A DNA stretch of 40,009 nucleotides, taken from Chloroflexia bacterium (GTDB lineage Bacteria > Chloroflexota > Chloroflexia > Thermobaculales > Thermobaculaceae). The DNA lies in NCBI GenBank assembly GCA_030446765.1, contig JAUJMR010000001.1, positions 716,352 to 756,360 of the forward strand, in the 5' to 3' direction. Under the pieces are notes generated by a model. The model searched no databases, was not told the DNA's origin, and worked only from the letters and a program-made list of their open reading frames with translations. Below are positions 26,001-33,671 of this stretch, piece by piece. Made by a program: the position numbers and the translations under genes. Numbering within the stretch: the stretch's first letter is position 1; each line of letters opens with the position of its first letter.

Positions 26001-26148
26001 AGTTGAAGAGCGCCCAGCCGATCGCCTCGACAATCGTCGTCTTACCGGCGCCGTTCTCACCACAGATACAGTTCGTGCCGTGGGCGAAGCGGACCTCGAC
26101 GTCCGTGTAGCTCTTCACGTTCGTGAGTTGAACGCGGAGGATCCTCAT
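23059..26148 (-). CDS. sbcC: SbcC/Rad50-type SMC-like ATPase
   Basis: A 1029-residue DNA-repair ATPase that pairs with SbcD/Mre11 to tether and process DNA ends. The N-terminal head has Walker A GENGAGKT (30-37). Two long coiled coils meet at the middle of the protein. The C-terminal head has the signature MSGGEQMSAA and Walker B FLDEPTQNMDE. At the apex, where Rad50 proteins carry a CPxC zinc hook, this one has C517 and C524 (CPLSRADC), a six-residue spacing. ATG 26148 overlaps the sbcD stop by ATGA. nurA follows after 6 bases. The opening MRILRVQLTNVKSY is closer to archaeal Rad50 than to long proteobacterial SbcC. Confidence 0.95.
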   Translation of the reverse strand: MRILRVQLTNVKSYTDVEVRFAHGTNCICGENGAGKTTIVEAIGWALFNSLPYSQERFRRDGTTAAQVSVLFLARDGREYEVIRNAGGRAPHWYVFDPEISARLAEGAADVREWLHRALGTEDSAAPSVLFENAVGVPQGGLTAPFLQSAEKRKDAFDPILRVNEYADAAESLRETNRHLENRVRDEQACAATHAVEADKIPQITEAMNAAHEQIVLDAKKLEERREQKKREDEHVAALEIAERRIMDLRHTVNALRQTIERVSEQHKQASASVEQAWRAQEIVARSARGHRLHTDARDRLVELRPRHEEYRRLTTEAERRAEELERTAADLESVGQNIAEAEAAALRLPELEARASEATNLGKRTHALEGITIELPRMEAELNTLREQLRQGEREVRETEDALRRIADLRPVAERAQALQDRMQETREQGLLAKHATEQARKLVDAATALKGQIDMVKTKVRDLKAQSSVQPEIERLAGSVEELAQRERTAQSRHQEVQTERAVLVAQKDAQRVACPLSRADCLAIQQERTADGWFAREMSRVDETSSVAAREHAVAVAALAEAQAAVRTVSLVQGARVALMGEEQRLVDLRSRHAELNVELADQQRLAARHKVLQDEYRALKQEFDTADAALRDVGRQTDLEAALRRQIESNCERAKATTRQQEEIARRQGQAEELAGMQARLREIADAPIEHASALALANTVPALAARREALTATQEQIERTLKELARDLKPLVGVEAQRQEAEQTLEEHRQAYDAYLGNIQLSEELPARQVQQKQVEAELTRQRTELERQEEILARAQGQWDDAALWDARARVEALSGEIGALARAIEHETARLNELRADLAEAERQDGLRQAALREATRLGQQREVLAHARSTIKAAQGPVTEALLYGVSQEARNIFSEIIEDGAARLSWTPDYEVLLERGSERLVFQQMSGGEQMSAALAVRLALLKTLSEIDLAFLDEPTQNMDETRRTNLAAQVREVRGFDQLFVISHDDTFERQVNHAIVVRKHNGESSVEYPADGHREG

Positions 26149-27413
26149 GGCAAACCGCCCGCCCGCTCAATGCCCCGCTCCAGCAGCGTGACGATCACTT
26201 CCGGCGGCAGCTTCTGGAGCGCCGAGTCCTTGACCTCCTGCACGGTTTGCGCCCATTCCACGGCGTGACGCTCGTACCGAGAGTCGCCAGCAAGGAGTTG
26301 CTGGAAGACCTGCAGTTCCAGCGCCCGGCGGTCTATCTGCCCATCGGGACCGAGCGCACCCTCGAAGCTTTGGCCGACACGCACCGTGCTGTTCTTGACC
26401 CGGACCACGAGCGGGTCCCAGAGCTCGCGCACTCGGGCCTCCAGCCGGTCGAGCTTTAGGGCATCGTCAGCGAACTGCAGTGTGCCGACGAGCGTCACGT
26501 CGACCACGGGAGGCCAGGCGACGCCGTCCACGAGTTTGCGCTCGACTTCGCGCAGCACAGCCTGTTCGAGGCTGTCCGGGGTGGTGCACGCCTCGACGTG
26601 GACGTAGATGCGGTAGAAGGGCCTGCGAGGGTTGCTATGGTGCTGTACATCGAGCAGCGTCCGGCTCTCGGTGTCGGCCTCGACGACGTAGTACCCCCGG
26701 TCCCACTGCGTCTCTTCCGCTGAGACGGTCTCCAGCGAGCCGGGATTGTATGCCCACGAGCCGAAGTCATAGCGCTTGTGTATATGACCGAGGGCGAGAT
26801 ACTCGCAGTGCGGACGGAGAACCTCGAGCTGTGTCCCGCTGAGGCCGCCGGTGGATCGTGGTATCTGCCCTTCCATCCCCTCGTGCAGCATCACGATGCC
26901 GAACGGACGTCCGGTCTCGGCGGAAAGCTGATCCGAGACGCGTTGCAGCACCCTGGGCGCGCTCGCACCGTAGTACTTGATGCCGTAGATGCGGGCGGGC
27001 CCGATGTCGACGTACCCGCCGGTCCGCTCCTCCGGGTCCCAGGGCGTGAGCGTGGATTGCCCCGCCGAGTCGTCGGGTTCCAGCAGGTAGAGAAGGTCGT
27101 TCGCGGCGAGGAAGGCCAGCCACGTCCAGCTTTGATTGTAGAAGGCGCGCTCGTGATTGCCCTCGACACAGAGCGTGGGGATGCCCGCCGCCTTAAGGGT
27201 GGTGAGCAGGTCGAAGGCCTGAGTCATCGTACGGGGGTCCACGGCACGCTTATGAAACAGGTCGCCCGCGATGAGCACGAAGTCCACGCGCTCACGGATC
27301 GCATGATCGCAGACGTGCCGGAATGCCCGGGCAAAGTCGTCGGCCCGGTGGGAACTGCCGTATTGCTGATAGCCCAGGTGCACGTCTGCGGTGTGAATCC
27401 ACCGAATCTTCAA
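26145..27413 (-). CDS. sbcD: SbcD/Mre11-type nuclease
   Basis: A 422-residue metallophosphoesterase nuclease, partner of SbcC/Rad50, acting on double-strand ends and hairpins. Metal-site motifs are D10 and H12 in TADVHLG, D51 in IAGDLFHKR, N86 and H87 in EGNHERAF, and GHIHKR followed by YNPGSLE. The C-terminal third is the capping/ATPase-binding part. The start is TTG 27413 (no ATG is available), with AAGGGA about 6-8 bases upstream. It is the first gene of the minus-strand train that runs through sbcC, nurA, DUF4287, HAS barrel and herA. The promoter was not found with confidence. Confidence 0.95.
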   Translation of the reverse strand: MKIRWIHTADVHLGYQQYGSSHRADDFARAFRHVCDHAIRERVDFVLIAGDLFHKRAVDPRTMTQAFDLLTTLKAAGIPTLCVEGNHERAFYNQSWTWLAFLAANDLLYLLEPDDSAGQSTLTPWDPEERTGGYVDIGPARIYGIKYYGASAPRVLQRVSDQLSAETGRPFGIVMLHEGMEGQIPRSTGGLSGTQLEVLRPHCEYLALGHIHKRYDFGSWAYNPGSLETVSAEETQWDRGYYVVEADTESRTLLDVQHHSNPRRPFYRIYVHVEACTTPDSLEQAVLREVERKLVDGVAWPPVVDVTLVGTLQFADDALKLDRLEARVRELWDPLVVRVKNSTVRVGQSFEGALGPDGQIDRRALELQVFQQLLAGDSRYERHAVEWAQTVQEVKDSALQKLPPEVIVTLLERGIERAGGLP

Positions 27414-27614
27414 AGACGTCCCTTTCTATTTGGTCTCAAGTGTATCAGCGCTGTAGTCGTGTTGGTACAGTCTGACGGAAGCGCGTGTAACCTTTACGAG
27501 GTGCATGCGATGGACGGCTGCCGCTTCTGTTCGGTGCTGGGCTTAGGATGGCACGGAGGGTGCATTTACCGTTGCGAGCCACGATTGTGGCAAAGGATCA
27601 CAGAAAGGACGGGC

Positions 27615-28166
27615 ATGGTAAACGTAGGACTCCTCATATTGAGGCTCACGATCGGGGGCTTGATGGCCGGCCATGGAGCGCAGAAGCTCTTCGGCTGGTT
27701 CGGCGGATACGGTGTGGAAGGCACGGGTGGCTGGCTGGAGTCCATGGGGCTGCGACCGGGAAAGCCGTTGGCCTGGCTCGCGGGTGGCTCCGAGTTCGGC
27801 GGCGGTGTGCTGACTGCTCTGGGCTTCCTGAATCCATTGGGACCCCTGGGTATCATCGGGTCAATGGCGATGGCGAGTGCGACGGCGCATCGGGGCAAGC
27901 CTATCTGGGTGACCGCGGGTGGTCCCGAGTTGCCTGTCGTGAACATCGCCGCGGTGACGGCTATTGCGCTCGCGGGCTCGGGCACGTACTCACTCGATGA
28001 GGCAATGGGCACCGAATTGCCGCGGTGGACGTTCCCCGCGGGCGCAGCCCTAGCACTTGCTACGGTGGCCTTCACCGTGGGCCGTCAGTCGGAGCAGGCA
28101 CAGATCCCCGACGACGAGGCAGGAGGCGAGCTCGCCGGGGGACCGGAGGCGGAGCACCCGGTCTAG
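27615..28166 (+). CDS. DoxX-family membrane protein
   Basis: A 183-residue protein with four main hydrophobic helices. Its N-terminal LILRLTIGGLMAGHGAQKLFGWFGG is typical of DoxX. The glycine-rich block GGSEFGGGVLTALGF follows. The C-terminal tail is acidic and cytoplasmic or extracellular (DDEAGGELAGG). The start is ATG 27615, with AAAGGACG upstream. The frame is open far upstream, but that part lies opposite sbcD and is a shadow. DoxX proteins take part in electron transfer or oxidative stress in some bacteria; here the role is unknown. A strong hairpin follows at 28190-28217. Confidence 0.88.
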   Translation: MVNVGLLILRLTIGGLMAGHGAQKLFGWFGGYGVEGTGGWLESMGLRPGKPLAWLAGGSEFGGGVLTALGFLNPLGPLGIIGSMAMASATAHRGKPIWVTAGGPELPVVNIAAVTAIALAGSGTYSLDEAMGTELPRWTFPAGAALALATVAFTVGRQSEQAQIPDDEAGGELAGGPEAEHPV

Positions 28167-28189
28167 GGTCTGTACCGTTCAGCGAAGCA

Positions 28190-28217
28190 GAGGGGCGGCG
28201 CACCACTGCCGCCCCTC
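28190..28217. terminator. bidirectional hairpin after doxX
   Basis: GAGGGGCGGC (28190-28199) pairs perfectly with GCCGCCCCTC (28208-28217) around an 8-base loop. It lies between the convergent doxX and the decayed minus-strand gene. There is no T-run. Confidence 0.6.
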
Positions 28218-28257
28218 GGAGGGATGAACGCCCGGCCGGCTAGCCGCCGAAGCGATA

Positions 28258-28561
28258 CTAGGGGCGGTCGAGCCAGTGCGAGCCCTTGTAGAACATGGTC
28301 CTCGCACTGCGGCCTTCTGCCGGTTAAAGAAGAAGGTGATCGTAGAGCCCATCGGCACACTGATGACCCCGGTGTACACCGTTCCCCGCCCCTGCACGCG
28401 GGCTTCACCGGAAGGTCCTCGAACGTGTTCCGGTAGTCGCCGCAGAAGACGTGGACGACCGACCCCATCCCAGTGCCATCCGGCGTCCTGTAGTGCTACG
28501 TGACGAACATCGCGTCGCCCCGAGGCGCGGTGCCGTACAGCGTGAGCCGGAAGGTTTGCAT
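28258..28561 (-). pseudogene. decayed gene for a secreted/surface-type protein domain
   Basis: On the minus strand, a frame beginning ATG 28561 (MQTFRLTLYGTAPRGDAMFVT) is stopped by TAG at 28498-28496. It continues in the same frame as HYRTPDGTGMGSVVHVFCGDY up to a CRGGE segment. A one-base shift near 28380 is then needed to read VYTGVISVPMGSTITFFFNR. A second shift near 28300 gives ARTMFYKGSHWLDRP and the TAG at 28260-28258. Together these make a plausible beta-rich domain of about 100 residues with Cys, like C-terminal modules of secreted Chloroflexota proteins (this likeness is from memory). One nonsense and at least two frameshifts indicate decay. The N-terminal part is missing; xylB begins just upstream on the same strand. 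Confidence 0.7.
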
Positions 28562-28595
28562 CACATCCGTCGGACCCGAGTCACGGGCCGCACCG

Positions 28596-30107
28596 CTAAC
28601 TGTGGCCAACGGCTCGCCCGTAGAGGTCCTTGAATGCGGGGTAGAGCTCGCGATACAGGGTATAGCCCTCGGTGTAGCGCTCGGCCAGACGCGTATCCGG
28701 CTCGGTCGTTTCGAGCGGGCGAATGGTCGCCGCACAAGCCTCGGGGATGCTCGTCCAAACGCCCACACCGACGCCTGCTAACAGTGCCGCACCGAACGCG
28801 GGCCCCTCCGTCGCGCTCGTCCGCACAAGCTCCACGCCGAGCACCGAGGCAAGTATCTGCATCCAGACATCGCTCTGCGCCCCGCCGCCGGTGATGCGCA
28901 CCTCGTCGAGCGGCAGACCCTGCTCGCGGAGAATCTCCCAGCTGTCGCGCAGGCTGAACGCCACGCCTTCCAACACGGCGCGCGTGAGGTGGGCGCGGTT
29001 ATGTATCCCGGAAAGGCCAAAGAACACACCGCGCGCCGCGGCGTCCATGTGTGGCGTCCGCTCCCCCTGTAAGTACGGCAAAAAGTAAAGACCCTGAGCG
29101 AGCGGTCGAACTTCCGCGGCCTCTTCGGTCATGCGCTCGTACGCCCGCTTGCCGCCGTTGTCTTCGATGCCGAGTGTGTCGCGGAGCCAGCGCAGACTGT
29201 AGCCGGCAGCCTGGTGCACGCCCATCAGGTAGTACGCGCCGGGCACGGAATGGTTGAAGGTGTGCACGCGCCCCTGTGGGTCGATCCGGGCTTCGTCGGC
29301 ATGGGCAAGCACGGTGCCGGACGTGCCGATAGAGACGGCAACAAGACCGCCGCGCACGACGCCCGTACCGACCGCCCCGCACGCGTTGTCCGCCCCACCG
29401 CCGACAACGCGTGTACCCAGGGTGAGTCCGGTTACCGTCGCCACCTCCGGCGTCACCTGGCCGCTCACCTCCGCGGAGCCCCGCACGTCAGGAAGCAGCG
29501 CACCGGGGAGCCCAAGTTCCTCAAGCAGTTCGTCCGACCACCGGCCCTGGCGCACGTCAAAAAGCAGCGTGCCGGCTGCGTCGGAAATCTCCATGGCGAC
29601 CTCGCCTGTGAGGCGGTAACGGATGTAGTCTTTTGGGAGCAAAAGCAGGCGGGCGCGCTCGAAGGTTTCCGGCTCATGCTCGCGCACCCAGAGCACTTTC
29701 GGCGCGGTGAAGCCTTCCAGCGCGGGGTTGCCGGTCAGCTCGATCAGCCGCTCTGCCCCGACGGTCTCAGTAATCGTGCGGCACTGCGCGGTGGTGCGCC
29801 CGTCGCTCCAGATGATCGCCCGGCGAACGGGACGTTTGGCATCATCGAGCAACACCGCGCCGTGCATCTGCCCCGAGAGGCCAATGGCGGCGATTTCCCC
29901 AGCATCGACGCCCGCCGACGCGATCACGCCCTGGATAGCGCCGATGGTGCCTTGCCACCACTCCTCCGGCTCCTGCTCGGCCCAGCCCGGATGCGGGTGG
30001 TAGAGCGGGTATTCCTCCGTGTGCGACGCGATGGTCCGCCCGGCCTCGTCAAAGACCGCAGCCTTACAGCCAGTCGTGCCTACATCCAGTCCCAGCAACA
30101 ACGCCAT
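28596..30107 (-). CDS. xylB: xylulokinase (FGGY carbohydrate kinase)
   Basis: A 503-residue kinase that would phosphorylate D-xylulose to xylulose-5-phosphate for the pentose phosphate pathway. The phosphate-1 loop GLDVGTTGCKA opens the protein, GLSGQMHGAVLLD (with the MHG typical of xylulokinase) follows, and the second domain has GGGADNACGAVGTG and ITGGGAQSDVW. The start is ATG 30107, with GGGAGGG upstream; an ATG 45 bases earlier is less well placed. No xylose isomerase is adjacent. The gene stands alone, followed by a decayed gene. FGGY kinases change substrate easily, so the sugar is likely but not certain. Confidence 0.87.
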   Translation of the reverse strand: MALLLGLDVGTTGCKAAVFDEAGRTIASHTEEYPLYHPHPGWAEQEPEEWWQGTIGAIQGVIASAGVDAGEIAAIGLSGQMHGAVLLDDAKRPVRRAIIWSDGRTTAQCRTITETVGAERLIELTGNPALEGFTAPKVLWVREHEPETFERARLLLLPKDYIRYRLTGEVAMEISDAAGTLLFDVRQGRWSDELLEELGLPGALLPDVRGSAEVSGQVTPEVATVTGLTLGTRVVGGGADNACGAVGTGVVRGGLVAVSIGTSGTVLAHADEARIDPQGRVHTFNHSVPGAYYLMGVHQAAGYSLRWLRDTLGIEDNGGKRAYERMTEEAAEVRPLAQGLYFLPYLQGERTPHMDAAARGVFFGLSGIHNRAHLTRAVLEGVAFSLRDSWEILREQGLPLDEVRITGGGAQSDVWMQILASVLGVELVRTSATEGPAFGAALLAGVGVGVWTSIPEACAATIRPLETTEPDTRLAERYTEGYTLYRELYPAFKDLYGRAVGHS

Positions 30108-30308
30108 ATTGCTATCAACCCTCCCGCGTCGGTTTGTATCTGTGCGCGACATCGTACCACGTTGCTCGTTGGCAGCTAGCCGGCTCGACGCTTGCGCTCC
30201 CTTTTGACGCAGCGCGCGGTCAGAGGCTCAGAGGCATTCCGTGTCGTCGCACACCGAACCTTGCCCCCACCCCAGCAAGTTACCTGAGCGTGCTCACGGT
30301 TTGGGATT

Positions 30309-30339
30309 GAGCGCGGGCAGAAAAACTCTACCCGCGCTC
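30309..30339. terminator. strong hairpin terminator after the SpoIID-domain gene
   Basis: GAGCGCGGG (30309-30317) pairs perfectly with CCCGCGCTC (30331-30339). After one C-A mismatch, AGA/TCT extends the stem around a 5-base A-rich loop. It lies about 40 bases past the end of the SpoIID-domain gene and upstream of xylB. There is no strong T-run. Confidence 0.65.
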
Positions 30340-30376
30340 CGGCTCCGTCCTTCTGTTATCGCTTCGGCCGACCGGA

Positions 30377-32281
30377 TCAGCGCAGCACGCCGAAAGCGTC
30401 GACGATGACCGTGGGTCGGCCAGCGGTGCCGCGCACCTTAATCGTGATCGTGTGCGCGCCACTCAGTACCCATGAGCGGGTGAAGATCACCGACCGGGGC
30501 TGAGCCGCGGATGCGTACAAGTCGACGGTGCGCACGAACACGCCATCTACCCATACATCCGCCTGCCCGCGATTCGGTGCCCTCGTCGCGGCCCACGACA
30601 CCCGGGAGCCCGTGAACTGGAAACGTGCCGTGGCGCCAGCATTGTCGGCGTGCGCGACGTACCCGCCCGACGCTTGGCTCCACGCCTCTCTCGTCCAAGC
30701 ACCCACGGGGTAGGCAACCGCCGTGGTGTTTTCCTGGTAACGCCACGGCACGAAGCTGAGGCTATAGGCCCACGCGGTCCAGTTCCCGGCACGATCTTGC
30801 GTCCGCACGCGGAAGCGGTAGGTACGGCCGATGACGGCCTGCTCGGTACGGAACTTGGCCGTCGTCCCGCTGACCGCCCAGGTGTAGCCCGCGCCGTCAA
30901 CGCTCCGCTGCACCTGGTAGCGTGCCACCCCGCTCGTGGCGTCCGTGGCGGACCACGTCAGCCGCACTGGGACGCCGCTCGAGGAAAACACTGTGCCGAT
31001 GACAAATCCGTGTGCCACCTTGCTCATCACCGGTCGTCGGGTGTCGAGCACAATCGTATCACTGCGCACCGTGGACCATCGGCCTGCGGAGTCGCGCCAC
31101 TGAGCGTACACGGCGCGCGTGCCGTTCGTGGTCGAGCCGCCGTACGTGGTGTTCGCGAGGTTCCAGTTGATGGCGCTCGTGTACGTGTAGGTCACGCCCT
31201 TACTCAGCAGGCCCGACGAGGTCGCGGAACTACTCGAGAGGCGGATATGGGTCGTGCCGGCGGGCGCGGAATTCGTGACCCGCACCGTGGTGGACCTCGC
31301 GTACGTAGCACCCCCGTTAATGGTGACCGTGGATGCCGAGGAGGAGATCACGAGGTTGTCGTAGTAGTAGTGGAGCATCCAGCTCCAATTCTTGCCCTGG
31401 CGCGCCCAGTACTCGGTGCCCCACTGATACATAATGTCATCGCCATAGGCGGTGCCATCACCCCAGCTTCCGGCCCGGTAATAGCTCACATGGACGCTGC
31501 CGTCTCGTGTGGCTTTGTAGCCCCACGTGTCGTCCACCGCCTTGTCCATGCTGGCGTAACTTACGGCCGGGTTGTACACCTGGTCGCACTGGGAATCCAT
31601 CACGTCGGCGCCCAACCCCGGCCACTTGCCTCCGCGGTTGACCTGGTACCAGCCATAGTGCTTCGTCGCCATAGCGCCCGCCAGGAGCGACTCGGTTGGC
31701 CAGCCCGAGAGCCACTCATTCGGGAGCACATGCTTCACGTAGTACTTGAAGTCTACGACCTGAACCGTGCCGGCAGCGCTCGGATTGCAGTCCGCGCTCC
31801 CGGTCACGTAGACCCGGATCGTGCTCGGCGGTGCTGCGCTTGTCGAGGTAGCCGTCAGGGTGGTGGGGCTGAAGCTAGACGACTCCATTTCCGGTGTCGC
31901 GGTGGACGAGAACGTCTTCGCACGCGGCTTTGGCTGGCGTAGTTCGACATTCCGCGCATCAAGTTCCGTGGTTATCCGCAACGTGTCGTCCGGGATCACG
32001 CGCGCGTCAGAGAGGCGCCACATCCCAAGACCCGGCGCGCGGACCACGATGGTGATCAGCCGCTCAGCGCCGACGACCTCAACGGGCGCCAGACGGAACA
32101 CCCCTTCGGCGTCGGTGCGAATCCTCTGCCCAGCGGCATCGACGACCGCGCCCTCCACCGGCCGGCCATCATGGGTCACTGTGCCCACGACCATGCCGGT
32201 TCTCGATACCGCCGCCGCGCCGCCTGGGACCGCGGCAAACAGCAGGCAACCTATGAGCAACGCAAGTATACTCCGGAGCAT
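30377..32281 (-). CDS. secreted SpoIID/LytB-domain protein
   Basis: A secreted protein of about 634 residues. It has a signal peptide (basic MLRS, hydrophobic core, cut near GGAAA). A carboxypeptidase regulatory-like beta domain follows at about 30-115 (MVVGTVTHDGRPVEGAVVDA). Then come a Ser/Thr linker and a SpoIID domain at about 170-320 (VVDFKYYVKHVLPNEWLSGWP, then AMATKHYGWYQV). Ig/fibronectin-like modules follow (LTWSATDATSGVARYQVQR), and a C-terminal beta module ends VDAFGVLR. SpoIID proteins cut peptidoglycan glycan strands. The second ATG (32281) is the better start because GGAGGG lies 6 bases before it but abuts the first (32287). A role at the cell surface is inferred; no sporulation genes are near. 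Confidence 0.85.
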   Translation of the reverse strand: MLRSILALLIGCLLFAAVPGGAAAVSRTGMVVGTVTHDGRPVEGAVVDAAGQRIRTDAEGVFRLAPVEVVGAERLITIVVRAPGLGMWRLSDARVIPDDTLRITTELDARNVELRQPKPRAKTFSSTATPEMESSSFSPTTLTATSTSAAPPSTIRVYVTGSADCNPSAAGTVQVVDFKYYVKHVLPNEWLSGWPTESLLAGAMATKHYGWYQVNRGGKWPGLGADVMDSQCDQVYNPAVSYASMDKAVDDTWGYKATRDGSVHVSYYRAGSWGDGTAYGDDIMYQWGTEYWARQGKNWSWMLHYYYDNLVISSSASTVTINGGATYARSTTVRVTNSAPAGTTHIRLSSSSATSSGLLSKGVTYTYTSAINWNLANTTYGGSTTNGTRAVYAQWRDSAGRWSTVRSDTIVLDTRRPVMSKVAHGFVIGTVFSSSGVPVRLTWSATDATSGVARYQVQRSVDGAGYTWAVSGTTAKFRTEQAVIGRTYRFRVRTQDRAGNWTAWAYSLSFVPWRYQENTTAVAYPVGAWTREAWSQASGGYVAHADNAGATARFQFTGSRVSWAATRAPNRGQADVWVDGVFVRTVDLYASAAQPRSVIFTRSWVLSGAHTITIKVRGTAGRPTVIVDAFGVLR

Positions 32282-32287
32282 AGACAT

Positions 32288-32674
32288 CCCTCCATTCTTG
32301 ACGTATCCTCACATCGTGTCCGCTCCTCCGACCGTCCACAGTGCCGTGGTGAGCGCAGACGGCCAGACTTGAGCACACTGCCAGCGCCCCGCATGTGGCA
32401 TGCCGCCATGACAATAACGGGTTTAGCGAGCAACACGTGGCACGTCCGCGCACCGCCGTGCTGTACCACCGAGCCAAGTCCGTAACGGTAAGCATCGAGC
32501 TCCAAGCTCATCCAAAACGCAGGATGAGACGGTATACTCGCCGGGGATACGGTACTTGGTCGGGACCCTCCGCCGGACTGGGATACGAGCACCGAGTCCC
32601 TATCGGAGCACGACGGGTGTGACAGCCCAGCGGCACACGTGAACGACCCTGCACAGAACCGATGGAGGACGCGA
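32288..32674. other. divergent intergenic region
   Basis: There is no gene in about 390 bases. A perfect inverted repeat, CTCATCC (32507-32513) and GGATGAG (32522-32528), lies directly before a -10-like TATACT (32533-32538) reading toward the dehydrogenase, so it could be an operator. No confident promoter was found for the SpoIID-domain gene. Confidence 0.4.
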
Positions 32675-33523
32675 GTGGCTGAGGTGACGGTGCTGGGAGC
32701 GGGGACCATGGGGAGCGGGATCGCGCAGGTATTTGCACAAGCTGGCGACACAGTACACCTGATTGAGACCTCGCCCTCGCGGTTGACGCGCGGCATCGCA
32801 GTTATCGAGAAGAACCTTGCTCGCTCCGTCGAGAAGGGGCGCCTCACCGCTGGCGAGAGCGAAGTCATCATGGGGCGCATCGTTGGGTCGTCGGATTTGG
32901 GGCAGGCGGCGAGCTCGGTCCTCGTCGTCGAGGCGATCCACGAGAGCCTCAGCGCGAAGACGGAGGCGTTCCGTGCGTTGGACTCTATGTGCCCACCCGA
33001 AACGATCCTCGCCTCCAACACCTCCTCGATCTCCATCACCACGCTCGGCGCAGCCACTGGACGAGCGGACCGGGTGATCGGGATGCACTTCTTCAACCCA
33101 GTGCCGGTAATGAAGCTGGTGGAGGTGGTGCGCGGCCTCGCGACAAGCGATGAGACCCACGCCCCCGTGATGGACTGGGCACGGCGCCTCGGCAAAGAAC
33201 CGGTCGCGGTACGCGACTCCCCCGGATTCGTCGCGAACCGTGTGCTCATGCCGATGATTAACGATGCGGTGTTCGCGCTGTACGAGGGGGTCGCTGACGC
33301 GGGGGAGATCGACACGGTGATGCGGCTCGGCATGAACCATCCGATGGGACCGCTGGAACTCGCGGATTTCATCGGGCTCGACGTTTGCCTGAACATAATG
33401 ACTGTGCTGTACGACGGCTTCGGCGACCCAAAGTACCGCCCCTGCCCGCTGCTCAAGCAGATGGTCGCCGCGGGCCGCCTGGGCTGCAAGAGTGGACAGG
33501 GCTTCTACCAGTACCCTGCCTGA
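32675..33523 (+). CDS. 3-hydroxyacyl-CoA (3-hydroxybutyryl-CoA) dehydrogenase
   Basis: An NAD(P)-dependent dehydrogenase of 282 residues, interconverting 3-hydroxyacyl-CoA and 3-oxoacyl-CoA in fatty-acid or butyrate-type pathways. The dinucleotide motif GAGTMG is at 8-13. Catalytic residues are visible as S117 in SNTSSIS, H138 in GMHFFNPVPVMKLVE and E150. C-terminal helices carry NHPMGPLELADFIGLD. GTG 32675 is chosen because GGAGG lies 6 bases upstream and gives the family's typical length; a GTG 36 bases earlier has no such signal. No thiolase or crotonase is adjacent. Confidence 0.92.
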   Translation: MAEVTVLGAGTMGSGIAQVFAQAGDTVHLIETSPSRLTRGIAVIEKNLARSVEKGRLTAGESEVIMGRIVGSSDLGQAASSVLVVEAIHESLSAKTEAFRALDSMCPPETILASNTSSISITTLGAATGRADRVIGMHFFNPVPVMKLVEVVRGLATSDETHAPVMDWARRLGKEPVAVRDSPGFVANRVLMPMINDAVFALYEGVADAGEIDTVMRLGMNHPMGPLELADFIGLDVCLNIMTVLYDGFGDPKYRPCPLLKQMVAAGRLGCKSGQGFYQYPA

Positions 33524-33671
33524 CCGGACGTCCGCAGCGTCGGCAGCCATGAATAGGTCCACCTCCACGGGTTATCGTCGGATCAGGAACATTCGATGAT
33601 CACGCCGCTGGCTCGTCGGTTGCGGTACCACCAGCACGACCTGATGATGAGGTGAAGAGAGGGGGCGGAGC

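Noticed and set aside
24310-26110. Long plus-strand frames opposite sbcC (357 and 452 codons)
   Set aside because: Antisense artefacts of Arg/Glu-rich coiled-coil codons; Ser/Arg-rich or low-complexity products without motifs.
30650-31942. 430-codon plus-strand frame opposite the SpoIID-domain gene
   Set aside because: No domain and His/Arg/Gly-rich composition; the minus strand encodes a clear multi-domain protein.
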